DNA of 64,000 bases, from the NCBI GenBank assembly GCA_029204225.1, contig CM055115.1:10808528-10872527 (forward strand). The letters run 5' to 3'. This document shows, in pieces, positions 44,069-54,655 of this stretch. The first letter of the stretch is position 1; the number at the start of each line of letters is the position of its first letter. Origin of the DNA: Diphasiastrum complanatum (Eukaryota; Streptophyta; Lycopodiopsida; Lycopodiales; Lycopodiaceae). The position numbers were made by a program, and so were the translations under genes. The notes beneath the pieces were generated by a model. It worked only from the letters and a program-made list of their open reading frames with translations. It was not told the origin of the DNA and searched no databases.

Positions 44069-44515
44069 GATGAAACAGAGTAGCATCAACTAGCACACTC
44101 TCATCCTGGTTAGAAAGTTTCTTACCAACCTCCACAGGTGGAGACATTGGCTTACTATTGCACATCTTGGAATGTTTCAAAATTTTATTCACATAATCCA
44201 TTTGCAATACCAGCATGTCTATGCCAAATTTTCACTAAAAAAAAAAATAGTGCATCTAACCAAGGTCAATCATATCAAAGTTGGAGGATACATCCTTTTT
44301 TATAGCACTAATCAAATCATCATCATTGTCTGTGATTATGAGGTCATCTACTTATAGCACAATCAGTGTGATGCTAGAGTCGCCAACAAAGTAGTAAAGG
44401 TTGAAATCTGAAAAAGTGTGTATCAAACCTCTAGACAAGAGATACTTATCAGAGTGGCTATACCAAGCTTTCCTAAATCCGTACAAGGCCTTCTTCATCA
44501 AATGCACTACTTCAG
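44069..44515 (-). pseudogene. Ty1/copia RT fragment, minus strand
   Basis: Right to left: KKALYGFRKAWYSHSDKYLLSRGL, the active-site region LxVDDLIITDND (stop replacing the Y), NFDMIDLG-type sequence, and YVNKILKHSKMCNSKPMS...VDATLFHQ. It is co-oriented with 46,556-47,165, and the plus-strand copia element between them interrupts it. Together they are probably one older element. Confidence 0.85.
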
Positions 44516-46398
44516 ATCAAGCCTACAAGTTGTTCGATCCCATCGAGTCAAATATATTCACTAGCCGGGATGTCATCTTCATAGAAGGTCAGTTTCAAGA
44601 CCTCAAAGGAAAGGGCAGTTCCCATGTAGCCGACCTATCAGATTCTCCTGACGTTTTGAATTTTCCAGTTCCACAGGCAACTATTCCCATTGAAGGCCCA
44701 AGCTCTTCTACTTTTGATGAACAATGAATCAACGGCGGGTCAAAAGAAGATGATCTTGCATTTCAGCAACTACAGTATGATGGAAATGATCAACTTCCTC
44801 TGTTACCTAGAAGATTTTCAAGAACAAGCAGACCACCCAACCAGTATATCGACTAGTCTGCAGCCTACCTTGTTTAGGAATCGACGTCTGTCGAAGAGGC
44901 ACTCAGTCAGCCTGATTCCGATCTCTGGAAAGAAGCTATGGATAAAGAGTGTTCATCTCTTATCAAGAACCAGACATGGACGATTGTTGAATTGCCTGCT
45001 AGCAGAAATGTAGTTAATTGCAAATGGATTTTTAAAGTCAAGTACAACACAGATGGAAGCATCAACAGAAAAAATGCACGACTTGTTGCCAGAGGATTTT
45101 CTCAGGTATACAACGTCGATTACACTAAAACTTTTAGTCCAGTAGTCAAGCATTCTTCTATTCGACTTTTGCTATCATTTGCCACTACAACAGATTTGGA
45201 AATACATCAAATTGATGTACAGACAACATATCTCAATGGAGTTATCGAAGAAGACATTTGCATGGTACAACCCAAAGGTTGTATTATCGAGGGTAAACAC
45301 AATCATGTGTGAAAACTCCATAAGACACTTTATGGCTTGAAGCAATCTGCTTGAGCATGGTTTCACAGAATCAATACTTTTCTTACTGATCACGGCTACG
45401 CACCTAGCTCTTCAGATTCAAATGTTTACTTCAAAGCAGTGCAACAATCTTTTATCATTATCACTTTATATGTGGATGATACATTGTTTTTCAACAACAA
45501 TACCGATCTGATAAAAGAAGCTAAGACAATGCTATCTTTCGAATTCAACATGAGCGATCTAGGCGAAGCTCATTTCTGCCTTGGTATACAAATCCACAGA
45601 GACAGAAAACAAAAGTTGATCTACATCACACAACAGAGGTACTTCTACAACATTTTAGTCAGATATAATATGATCAATTGCAAAGTAGCTCTCTCGCCAA
45701 TGGAACCAAGACTCAAATTTTCAAAAGACTAGTGTCCTCAAACAATTCACGAGAAGTAGCAGATGTGTGAGTATCCTTACCATTCTTTTATAGGATCTCT
45801 TATGTATGCCATGATCTGTACTAGGCCAAACATTGTTTTTGCAGTCAACTCTCTCCAGAGTCATGCATTTGTTATGTCCCAGTCGGCAATGAAAAACTCA
45901 ATTTCCTCAGTGGTTACACAAATGCGAGTTGGGCAGGAGATGTAGACACTCGTAAATCTACTTCCAAATTTACATTCTTCCTCAACAATGGTCCAATTTC
46001 CTAGAAAAGTCGCAAGTAATCTTCGATAGCTCTATCTTCCACTGAATCAGAGTATATCGCAGCCTCTCAAGCTACAAAGGAGGCAATTTGGTTGAGATAC
46101 TTATTTTCAGATATCGGTCAGAATCAATATGCTCCAATGACATTATTTTGTGATAATCAAAGTGCCATCGCTTTATCAGCCAACCCTATATTTCATTCCA
46201 GGAATAAGCACATTGAACTGAAGTATCATTTAGTCAGAAGCAAAGTTCTCAACAAAGAGGTCAGATTGTAGTATTGTAGAATGAAAGATATGACAATTGA
46301 TATTTTTACCAAAGTATTAAGTTTGGATACACATAGAAGATTATGTTTAGAACTAAGTTTGAAGGTCAAGGCATTCAAGGATTCAGATTAAGTGGGAG
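44516..46398 (+). pseudogene. Ty1/copia RT-RNase H element, plus strand, inserted in the minus-strand one
   Basis: Begins in the linker (QAYKLFDPIESNIFTSRDVIFIEGQF). RT runs 44,938-45,312 (KEC SSLIKNQTWTIVELP, NARLVARGFSQVYNVDYTKTFSPVV) and, after stops near 45,310 and 45,353, 45,439-45,732 (TLYVDDTLFFNNN with the YVDD site; FNMSDLGEAHFCLGIQI). The next pieces are PYHSFIGSLMYAMICTRPNI (45,763), RNase H SSTESEYIAASQATKEAIWL and FCDNQSAIALSANP near 46,040-46,200, and an end at GLDTHRRLCLELSLKV. A polypurine AGTGGGAG ends at 46,398. Gag, protease and integrase are missing. Confidence 0.92.
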
Positions 46399-46555
46399 TG
46401 TTGGATTATTCTCCTTCTTACCAATCAACGAATTGGTTTTTACCACAATGTCGCATTTCATTTTCTCTCACTTTGGCTTTCTCACCTGTCAGGAAATACA
46501 TGGAGTTTTACCTTAGTGCCACTTCAGTTTTTCATTTTTGGTGAAGCTGTCGCCT
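46399..46555 (+). repeat. Truncated 3' LTR of the plus-strand copia element
   Basis: TGTTGGATTATTC follows the polypurine tract immediately, a textbook copia 3' LTR start. Sequence identity to other copia LTRs in the window is not evident. It is cut off where minus-strand copia coding sequence starts. Confidence 0.6.
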
Positions 46556-47165
46556 GTCAGGAATCTCGTGTAAAACCTCCAACTTGCCTAATCTTCTCAT
46601 CATATGTAAGCCTAGGTGAGCTTTGTCTCTACCTTGATGATCTTCTTAGAACTTGACTTGGAGAGGCATCTCCACAATCACCATCCAAAGAACCATCCTC
46701 ATCACCATAAAAAATGTTACACTGATCAACATCAACAAAATCAAGCTTATCCACATTCTCCTCTTTAAAGACAATGTCCTTTGAAATGTAAACTTTCTTT
46801 GACTTAGGAATGTGAACCCTACATGCTTTCTTTACTTAATTATAGACAACAAATATTCCATTCAAGAATCCAAAAGATGAGTTGACATATCAAGTAATAC
46901 CAAAGATCTTCAAATTCTCCAAGCTTGGCTTCTTACCAAAACAAATGTCAAATGAACTCTAACCATCCAAGTCTTCATTTGAGAACAAAGTTAGCACACA
47001 TCAAAGCTTCACCCCAAAATGACTTAGGAAGATTTGCATTCACCCTCATGGATTTAGCTCTTTCAAAAAGATTCATCTTCCTCTCTTCCACACCATGTAG
47101 GACCTTTGAGTCTGAAAGCTTTCTCTTGATCCCATGTGCCACACAAACCTCTTTGAACTTTGTTG
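46556..47165 (-). pseudogene. Ty1/copia integrase end and linker, minus strand
   Basis: Right to left: FKEVCVAHGIKRKLSDSKV, LFERAKSMRVNANLPKSFWGEA, KKPSLENLKIFGI, SKKVYISKDIVFKEENVDKL, then SPSQVLRRSSR-type sequence. Broken by several stops. The plus-strand frame at 46,925-47,398 is its antisense shadow. Confidence 0.8.
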
Positions 47166-47599
47166 ATTGGTATATGTTGTACTATACCAACAGGGTTAAT
47201 ATAGATTTTATCGTAAATAATGTCGTTCCCACAGAGGACAGCGTTAGAAAGTTATTGTTTTTTGGTACAATTATGGCAAGTGGGTTCCAGTGTTATTCTG
47301 GTTGTCGACAGACATTAGAAAGTAGCCAGTATTACTTATGTTTGGGATGGGTAATGTTAATAAATTTAGAACAACAATCTGGTCTCTATCGAATTTAATG
47401 AAGCGCGTTCTAGAGATGAGATGTTATCAGAGTAATACAACACTACTACACTCTGGCTAATTAAGGTGTCAACAGAGAATTGAGAATTGTTCGATGTATT
47501 TGCGACTCTGCAGACAATTAATTAATTGCGTTCGTGAACTATTCGTTTCTAGACAGAAGTCATCAACAACTAAATCCCAACTTAATGGTTAAAGAACAC
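47166..47599. other. No gene seen
   Basis: AT-rich DNA between copia debris and the RNase H end of the next gypsy element; possibly the lost integrase/LTR region of that element, but no motif is readable. Confidence 0.4.
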
Positions 47600-49560
47600 G
47601 AAGAGTTTTAGAACACGTTAGCATTGATAGGGTCTTTAGTTTTTCCGGTGCTAAGTCGCGATAGATAATCAGCATTCGTACGATAATTTCCTTGATGAAG
47701 CTCTACTTGATAAGTAAATTCCTATAGAAGTAGAACCCATTGAGCAATTCGTCCTAATAAATCTGGTTTATTTACAAGATACTTAAGAGCATAATGGTCC
47801 ACATGAAAAATAAATGCATATACCAGCAAATAATGCCGACATTTTTTAACAGTGAAAATCATGCCAAGTGCTTCCCTTTTGTAGTCGAATAATTTTTCTC
47901 TGATGCACTGAGTTGTTGACTCACATAGTAGATGGGATGATCCTTCTTCTGGTCGTCCTTCTGGCTTAGATAGATGCCAATAGCAAATGCAGAAACATCC
48001 ACATAATTGTCAAATAAAATAGCCCAGTTGGGTGGTCTCAGAATAGGAGCATTGATCAACCTTTGCTTAAGATCTTCGAATGCTTTCTGCTGTTCATTCG
48101 TCCACAAGTATTCCACTTGTTTCTTTAGTAGATGTGTAAGAGAGGCAGCAATAAAACCATGATTTTGAATAAATCTCCTGTAACAACCAACATGTCCTAA
48201 GAAAGCCCTTAGTTCATGTAAATTGGTTGGTATCTGGAGATTCGTTATAAGCTCGACTTTATCTTTGTCGACTTCTATTCCTTTGTTAGATATTATGTGT
48301 CCAAGCAATATTCCTTCTTTCATACCAAAAAAACATTTCTATGGATGAAGAGATAAACAAGTATCTCGATACCGTTGCAATGTTAATTTCAGCTTCTGTA
48401 GGTGTGTCTTTATATCACTATATACACAGAAATCATCAATAAATATTTTGAGAAAAGTTCTCAGGAAGGTAGCAAAAATTAACATCATTATTTGCTAAAA
48501 AGTCGTTGGAGCATTACAAAGACCAAAGGGCATTTTGTTCTAGGCATAAGTGCCCCAATCCGTAGTGAATGTGGTCTTTGAACGATCCTTCTTTTGCACT
48601 CCAACTTGATTATATCCAGAAAAGCCATCACAGAAACTGTTACGCTCTTGACCAGCAACCTGGTTTAGGATGGAATCAGTGAAAGGCAGAGGATGATGGT
48701 CCTTCCTTGTGGCAGCATTGAGTTTGGGGAAATCCTAGCATATTCGTATTTTGCCAGTCTTCTTCTTTGGGACGACAACAATGGGCGAACTTTTGTGTCG
48801 TCCTTTCGTTTAGTTTGTCGTTTATTCTTTCTCTCTCCTTTGTCAGCTTTTGATTTTGATGAATCGTTGCTTTTAGATTCTGAGCTTGAAGAACTGGTAC
48901 TTGAATCAAAATCAGAATCTTCATCGCTGTCACTAGAATCAGTCTTCAACTTTCGAGATTTCTTAGTCGATCGTCGCTTTTGTGCTAGTTTCGAGGTCTC
49001 GAAATTTTTGGCACTAGCCATTACTGCTTCTAAGGAGGTCATGTCCCCTTGTCTGCAATACCGATGAATCTTTGATGATAAACCAACCAAAAACCATTCG
49101 ATCTGCATATCTACGAGATATACACCGGTTAGTTTTCCTATGAGATTTTTAACCTTTCGTGTATATTTGCAAAGGGATTCTTTACTCTTCTTCTGAACAT
49201 TGTTCAGACGTCCAAGAATTCTAGATTTGTAACCGATCTCTCTGAACTGGTTCATAAACGCATCTTTCAGCAAGTGCCAGGTTCCTACATGGCCTGGTTC
49301 AGCTTGACTGTACCATATGCGCACCTGTTTTCTTAGCAGACCAGGGAAGATTCGTAGTTTGTCTATGTCAATTCCCTCGTTATTCGCATTAGCGATTGAC
49401 TCGAATTGTGAGACAAAGCTATCTGCATCATCGGAAGAAGTCCCATTAAAATAATCGTATTTAATTTTAGAGATAGAAGTGAAACGTGCAGCCCTCCATA
49501 CCGAGACTATAAAAGAACTGGGAAAAATCTCAGAACCGAATAAAACAATGGATGAAGATT
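47600..49560 (-). pseudogene. Ty3/gypsy gag joined directly to RT-RNase H (internal deletion derivative)
   Basis: Right to left: gag from about 49,500 (DYFNGTSSDDADSFVSQFES, then MRIWYSQAEPGHVGTWHLLKDAFMNQF at 49,324), ending in a Ser/Asp-rich and Lys-rich tail (SDSDEDSDFDSSTSSSSSES, KGERKNKRQTKRKDDTK). Immediately after, SSPIVVVPKKKTGKIRIC of RT begins, so the zinc knuckle, protease and RT N-terminus are deleted with a sharp joint near 48,790. RT has IFIDDFCVYSD (F-I-D-D) near 48,430. The connection and RNase H continue in frame 48,323-47,859 (GYRRFIQNHG, APILRPPNWAILFDNYVDVS), and the RNase H tail RTNADYLSRLST lies near 47,640. The integrase is absent. Confidence 0.9.
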
Positions 49561-50021
49561 AAAACTGATTAGTCGATTTGTAAGAATGAGAATAATCCAA
49601 GAGCCAGTTCTACCCTAGCTATATTTGTGTCAGATTCTCAGTCTTAGAGTTTGACGAAGGTTATTTCCATAGAATTTATCAAGAAAGCCTGATCAGAGAG
49701 TTTGTTTTACCAAAAATACCACTGTTGAACCTTCGCCGAGTCAGCCCTCACCTAAAGAACCTTCACCAGTATTAATTTTAGGTTTTGATTTTCCAGATCA
49801 AGTCTTTGTCAATTTTTGGGTCAAATCTGATTCAGTTTGATTTTGATTTTGAGTACTTTTTCATTTTGAGAAGTATCGATCAGTTGATCATAGGAATCTT
49901 TTTAATGATATATGAATTCTATTCTTGTCAAGTGGAAGAGATCTAGCACATTTAATCTGAGATTGTTTTGATTGAAAAATCTAGATCCAATCTCATTGTC
50001 TAGTTGATCTAGTATGTAATA
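49561..50021. other. Leader-like DNA between two gag genes, no gene seen
   Basis: Separates divergent gags. It contains short coding-like debris (EPSPVLILGFDFPDQV) but no PBS or LTR edge I could identify. Confidence 0.4.
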
Positions 50022-51038
50022 ATGGAAAGCCCTGGAGGTGCTCCTCAGAAAGTCAATCCAATCATTGTTAGGAGAGCACCCCGTTTGGATCTACCCAAAT
50101 ACAATGGATTAACAGATCCGGTTAGATTTCTTCAGATCTATTCTGAATCTTGTGAAGTCTATGGCGAAGTTTTTTCCCAAGATAAACTTAAGCTTTTTCC
50201 TATGGCCTTAATAGGCGCAGCACAAGATTGGTACTATAATCAAGATGAAATTGAAAATCAAGAAAATCACAGAGTTACAGAATGTCCAAACAAAGACGAA
50301 TTTGTAAATTTGATGATAATCAAGCAAAGACCAATAGCTCAGAATAAACCAAGTGTACCCTTGATGGTGGTTACCAGAGCACAGAAGCACAAAGAACTTG
50401 TAGCAGTTCCAGTACCTACTGATTCTATACCATTAACTGATATACCAACAACATCTGAAGTCTATCCAAATCTTCATGCAGAAAAAAGAAGATATCAGGA
50501 TATGATCCAGTGGATTAAACATTTGCAAAAAGAAGAGGAGCTTGAAGCTGCTAGAGGAACAACTGAAGTTCATTCTTCACTAGTACAACCACCGAACAAT
50601 CCACGCACAAATATGAATGCTTAGTTGCATCATCATGAAGAATCCTTCAAGATGACTGAACTAGAAGCGCTGCAAACAGAACTGCTCATGAATATTTTTT
50701 TTAGTAAGACCAATATTTCATTGGGAGAGTTCCTAAAGTTGTTCCCAAAAGCAAAAAAAGTATCAGCGCAAAAGTTAACTCAAGCTGAACCAAAACTCCA
50801 TCAAGAACCACTTTTTTGTGCCGAATTTGAAGAATCTAATAAAGTACTCCATGTCGGAGCAACTTGGAAAAGTGAACAAAAAAATATCACCTTGCTAATA
50901 CAGCATAGGCAATTTTCTAAAGAAGCAGCCCTAATAGATGGCGGTTCGGGAGTTAACTTGATTTCTACAAAGCTATGTGCAAAATGGGGCCTTACAAAGA
51001 TAAAACCCATGACTTCTGCTATTAAGTCGATGAACTGA
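50022..51038 (+). pseudogene. gag: Ty3/gypsy gag-protease fragment, plus strand
   Basis: Frame 50,022-50,624 starts MESPGGAPQKVNPIIVRRAP with the gag domain (LPKYNGLTDPVRFLQIYSES, GAAQDWYYNQ), then jumps to a linker, so much of the capsid domain is deleted. After a stop, frame 50,625-51,038 contains the retropepsin core ALIDGGSGVNLISTKLCAKWGL (D-G-G in place of D-T-G, as in several plant gypsy lineages). It ends where minus-strand copia begins. Confidence 0.85.
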
Positions 51039-53206
51039 TCCTCGATAAAGACTGTATCCCGATTGAATAAGATCTGCTGGGTATCCGGGTCGTACAGCTT
51101 GTAAGTGTTATCAGATGAAGTGTATCCAATCAGGATGGTCTTGAGACCTTGGAAGTCGAATTTCTTCCTTGCCTCTTTCGGGATCTTCGTATAGGAGATG
51201 CATCCAAATACTCATAGGTTCTTCACAAAAGGCTAAGAGCCAATCCACACCTCATGGGGCATTATGTCTGAGAGAGCCTTGATTGAATATTTGTTCTGGA
51301 CGTAAGCTGTAGTGGAGACAGCTTCAGCCCAGAAGCTCTTGGGCAGTGATGCATGTGCCAACATACATTTTGCTGATTCAACCAGAGTACGGTTCTTCCT
51401 CTCGGGCAAGCCATTTGACAAAGGAGAATATGGAGTGATAAATTGCTACTCAATGCCTTGGCTTTGGCAGCACTCCTTAAACTCAATAGAGATATACTCT
51501 CCACCGTTATCAAACCTCGAGACTTTGATCGTCCTTCTAGTCTCTTTTTCTACACGCTCCTTGAAGACTATGAAGCAATTGAAAGCTTCTGATTTCTTCT
51601 TGATAAAATACACCATAGTCTTGGAGAATGAATCAATAAAATTTATGAAATACTTTTTATCCTTCAGAGAAGGATTTTGCATTGGGCCACAAATGTCCGT
51701 ATGCACAACATCTAACAATCCTCTAGCAGTATGCTAATGGCTTGATCTAAATGGTTTCCTTGTCTGTCTACCAACTAAACAGCCTTGATAGATAGGTAAC
51801 TCTACTTTATCACCAGGATAGTCTAAATCAAGAACAATAGAATGTTTAGACATTTGTTGTACAGAAGCATGATTCAGGTGACCAAGTCTATAATGCCAAG
51901 TAAACTTTTATTTGCTTGAATAGAAGTACTGAGCGCCTGACTAGAGGCAGAAAAACAATGACTTAATCTGTACAAGTATCCATGCTCTTTCCGAGTGCTA
52001 GGATCTTGCATGTTCTATCAACTACTTTGCACTGATCACATTTGAATTTTATTTTATGTCCTGGATCTGTGATTCTGCTTACAGAGAGCAGATTTGTAGG
52101 CAAGTTGGATAGCTTGTGTGCAATTGTCGCCAAGGTGAATGTACTTCTTGGCACTATATGGTGTATAGGACTCAAAACAACCAATGAGGCTGGTCATATG
52201 CTGAGTGGCACCAGAATACAGGAACCAAGAACTGTCGTTGGATGCTCCTTGATGGCTGGTCATGAAGGCATCATGATCTTCTTATTGAATGAACTGTGAA
52301 ACTTGCGTAGTTGCATTGACTACTTGATTTGACTGTCCCTTGTTGTTATTCTTTGCTTGTAGTATTCGGAAGTCTTGAATCTCATGGTTGTTTCTCTTGG
52401 AGTATCTACAAATTTGATTGTTCTTTGTGTTGTGTTGGTTCGTGGTCTTGCTTTGATTGCTTCAGGCCTTTTTTCTTCTTCTGTTTAGTTGTGCCTTTGT
52501 TGGTGCACAAGGCGTGAGAATTAGCTGAGGAACTAGAAGATTCATTTCTCTGCATATCTTCCTACAACAACATGACTCTTCAAAGAGTCAGCTCAAGATG
52601 CACCATGATGATCATCACCTAGCTGTCGTATGAGCTTGGCAAGCTTGTAAGCAGTTGCATTACTGTGTCTTGATTCTCTATGATAGATCCGACAATGGCC
52701 ATTTGCTTCAACAGGTTCTTGAATTGGCTGATGTGATTCTATAGAGAATCACCATTTGCCATCTTGAGGGAGTGCAGTTTCTTCCTGAGGTGTAGCTTGG
52801 AAGGTATATCTCACACTTCGTATAACGTGCTCAAGGTGTCCCAGAGCTTTCATCTGGAGATTGCTACTTCGTCAGCTTCGGATATTCCCTCTGCACCTAT
52901 AACATCATACAACTCCTTAGCCATTAGCATAGTTCTCATCTTAAATTTTCACAAATGGTAATTAGATCCATCAAGCTTGACTATGATAGGACAAGCTTTC
53001 CCTTGGGAATCCATTTGGAAAATTAGTCTAAGTGATAGGAGTAACTATCAGTGACTTAAGTATGAAAATCTGGTGCTAAATTATAGAACAAGATGACAAT
53101 CACTCTATCGGCTAGTAGAGTCTTGTTTCTGTGGAAGCTTATCAGGCTATAGAAATAGCTCTAAAATGAAACCACTTAAAGAATCAGAGAGGTTCTGATA
53201 TCTTTT
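51031..53206 (-). pseudogene. Ty1/copia element, gag to linker, minus strand
   Basis: Right to left from the PBS: gag (about 53,160-52,300, with the clamp of frameshifts usual in old copies), protease WFLYSGATQHMTSLIGCFES (52,230; Tyr for the catalytic Asp), and pre-integrase (frame 52,184-51,963, LPTNLLSVSRITD). Integrase follows (51,718-51,446, VVHTDICGPM, FIDSFSKTMVYF, SRFDNGGEYIS), then 51,421-51,233 (NGLPERKNRTLVESAKCML, PHEVWIGS) and the linker VFGCISYTKIPKEARKKF to NRDTVFIEDQF near 51,040. RT and RNase H are lost at the joint with the gag-protease fragment. The 5' LTR and PBS are present. Confidence 0.92.
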
Positions 53207-53218
53207 GCTCTGATACCA
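53207..53218 (-). other. Copia primer-binding site, minus strand
   Basis: Minus strand TGGTATCAGAGC directly adjoining the LTR end; initiator tRNA-Met type. Confidence 0.92.
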
Positions 53219-53911
53219 TGTCGGATAAATAGATGAAATGGGAGGATCAGTCCCTTCAAATTCTCTCAGTGCGTGCACTATTGTTGACTTAGTAGGAAAA
53301 CACAAGAACATAACAATTTTAGAGCTTCCAATGCACGGTGGTAGCGGAAGCGAAGAGCAAATAACCAAACAAATCAATTAGATGGCTAGACAAAAAATAG
53401 AAAAGCATTGCAGTATTGACACAAATCTGAACACAAAGCTAATCACAATCTGTAAAAGGTTATGAACCTATTATTGACAATCTGTCTAAAAGAAAGAATC
53501 AACGCGTAAAAGCATCTACAATGTCTACCTCCCGTGTTACAAATTATACTCCATCCTCTCAATCTATATACAAATTTTATAGGTGTGCAGATGAAGAAGG
53601 TACAAAAGTGTTTGTGCCATCTGTAGGAGATTGTTTGTCCACTGCCTTAGAAAATCGTCTATCCAATGCCTTAGAAAATCATTTGTAGGGTACCTTTGCC
53701 TTTCTGTAAGGGCACCATTGTCATTTGTCTTCGCAAAAAATACGAAGGTGGGACTTTGTCATATTTTTCGCCTGCTAAATTTACTTGTATTTATGTAGAC
53801 TATGCAACTGTCGTATTTTTCACTTGCCAAAAAGCGCAAGTAAAAATGCAGCAACATGAATTGAGGCAAAATAACATAGCATTTAGGAGAGTAGAGAAAA
53901 TAAATCCAACA
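53219..53911 (-). repeat. 5' LTR of the minus-strand copia element (693 bp)
   Basis: Plus-strand reading TGTCGGAT...ATCCAACA, i.e. TG...CA with 8-bp near-inverted termini, the inner end touching the PBS. Its left part recurs as a fragment at 18,122-18,290. No second LTR of this element was found, because the left half of the element is deleted. Confidence 0.85.
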
Positions 53912-54655
53912 TCCTGGAGGCGAGATTATTGTTGTCAGGATTGGTAAATTTTGTTGTTGATGCCTTCCATCATTTGCTAGCACAATTTATTAAGGAATGG
54001 TAGTTGTTGTAATAGCGGAGCATACCGTGCATTTGCCAAAGCTCCTCAGTTATATCCTTAACCCATGAAGGTATTGGAACTGGTCATTTCTCTTCCAAAA
54101 CGACCGCCAAAAAAATCTTCTTGGCAAGATTTTGGTGGCCAACTATCTTCCAAGATACCCACACTTACATAAAGGCTTGTTATGTCTATCAACAGACAAA
54201 TTTTTTTAAAAAACGACCGACTATATGCCTTTACACCCTGTCATGGCTGATCAAGCTTTCCAGAAATGTGAGATTGATTATCTTCGACCAATTAGTCCCA
54301 TTGCTAGACACACTCAATCTAGATATGTCGTAGTAGCTATAGACTATTGTACGAACTAGAGCTGTTCACAATGCTGATGATCATTCTACCCCAAAATTTC
54401 TCTACAAACAGGTTATCGTCCATTTCGGATGTCCTCTAGAACTTATAAGCGATAGTGACAGTCATTTCCTTAACTCTATCATCACATTTCTACTTCAAAA
54501 TTATTTGTGGTACATCACAAAAGTTTCCCATATTATCCATGATGCAATGGCCAGGCGGAATTTACTAATAAAATCTTATGCCGTATTCTAACCAAGGCCG
54601 TCGAGTCTAGCCGATCCAATTGGGAACTGAAATTTCACACTGCTCTATGGGCCTA
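53912..54655 (+). pseudogene. Ty3/gypsy integrase fragment, plus strand
   Basis: Very decayed: RFWWPTIFQDTHTYIKACYVYQQTN (His/Cys zinc region), VIVHFGCPLELISDSDSHFLN with the second Asp, CNGQAEFTNKILCRILTKAVES with the Glu, and ELKFHTALWAYV. Interrupted by several stops. It ends exactly at the TGTTA of LTR A (54,656), consistent with an A insertion into this gene. Confidence 0.8.

Noticed and set aside
46925-47398. 157-codon plus-strand frame
   Set aside because: Antisense to copia integrase/linker sequence over its first half, and featureless AT-rich DNA after that.
48693-49067. 124-codon plus-strand frame
   Set aside because: Antisense to the Ser/Asp-rich gag tail on the minus strand.
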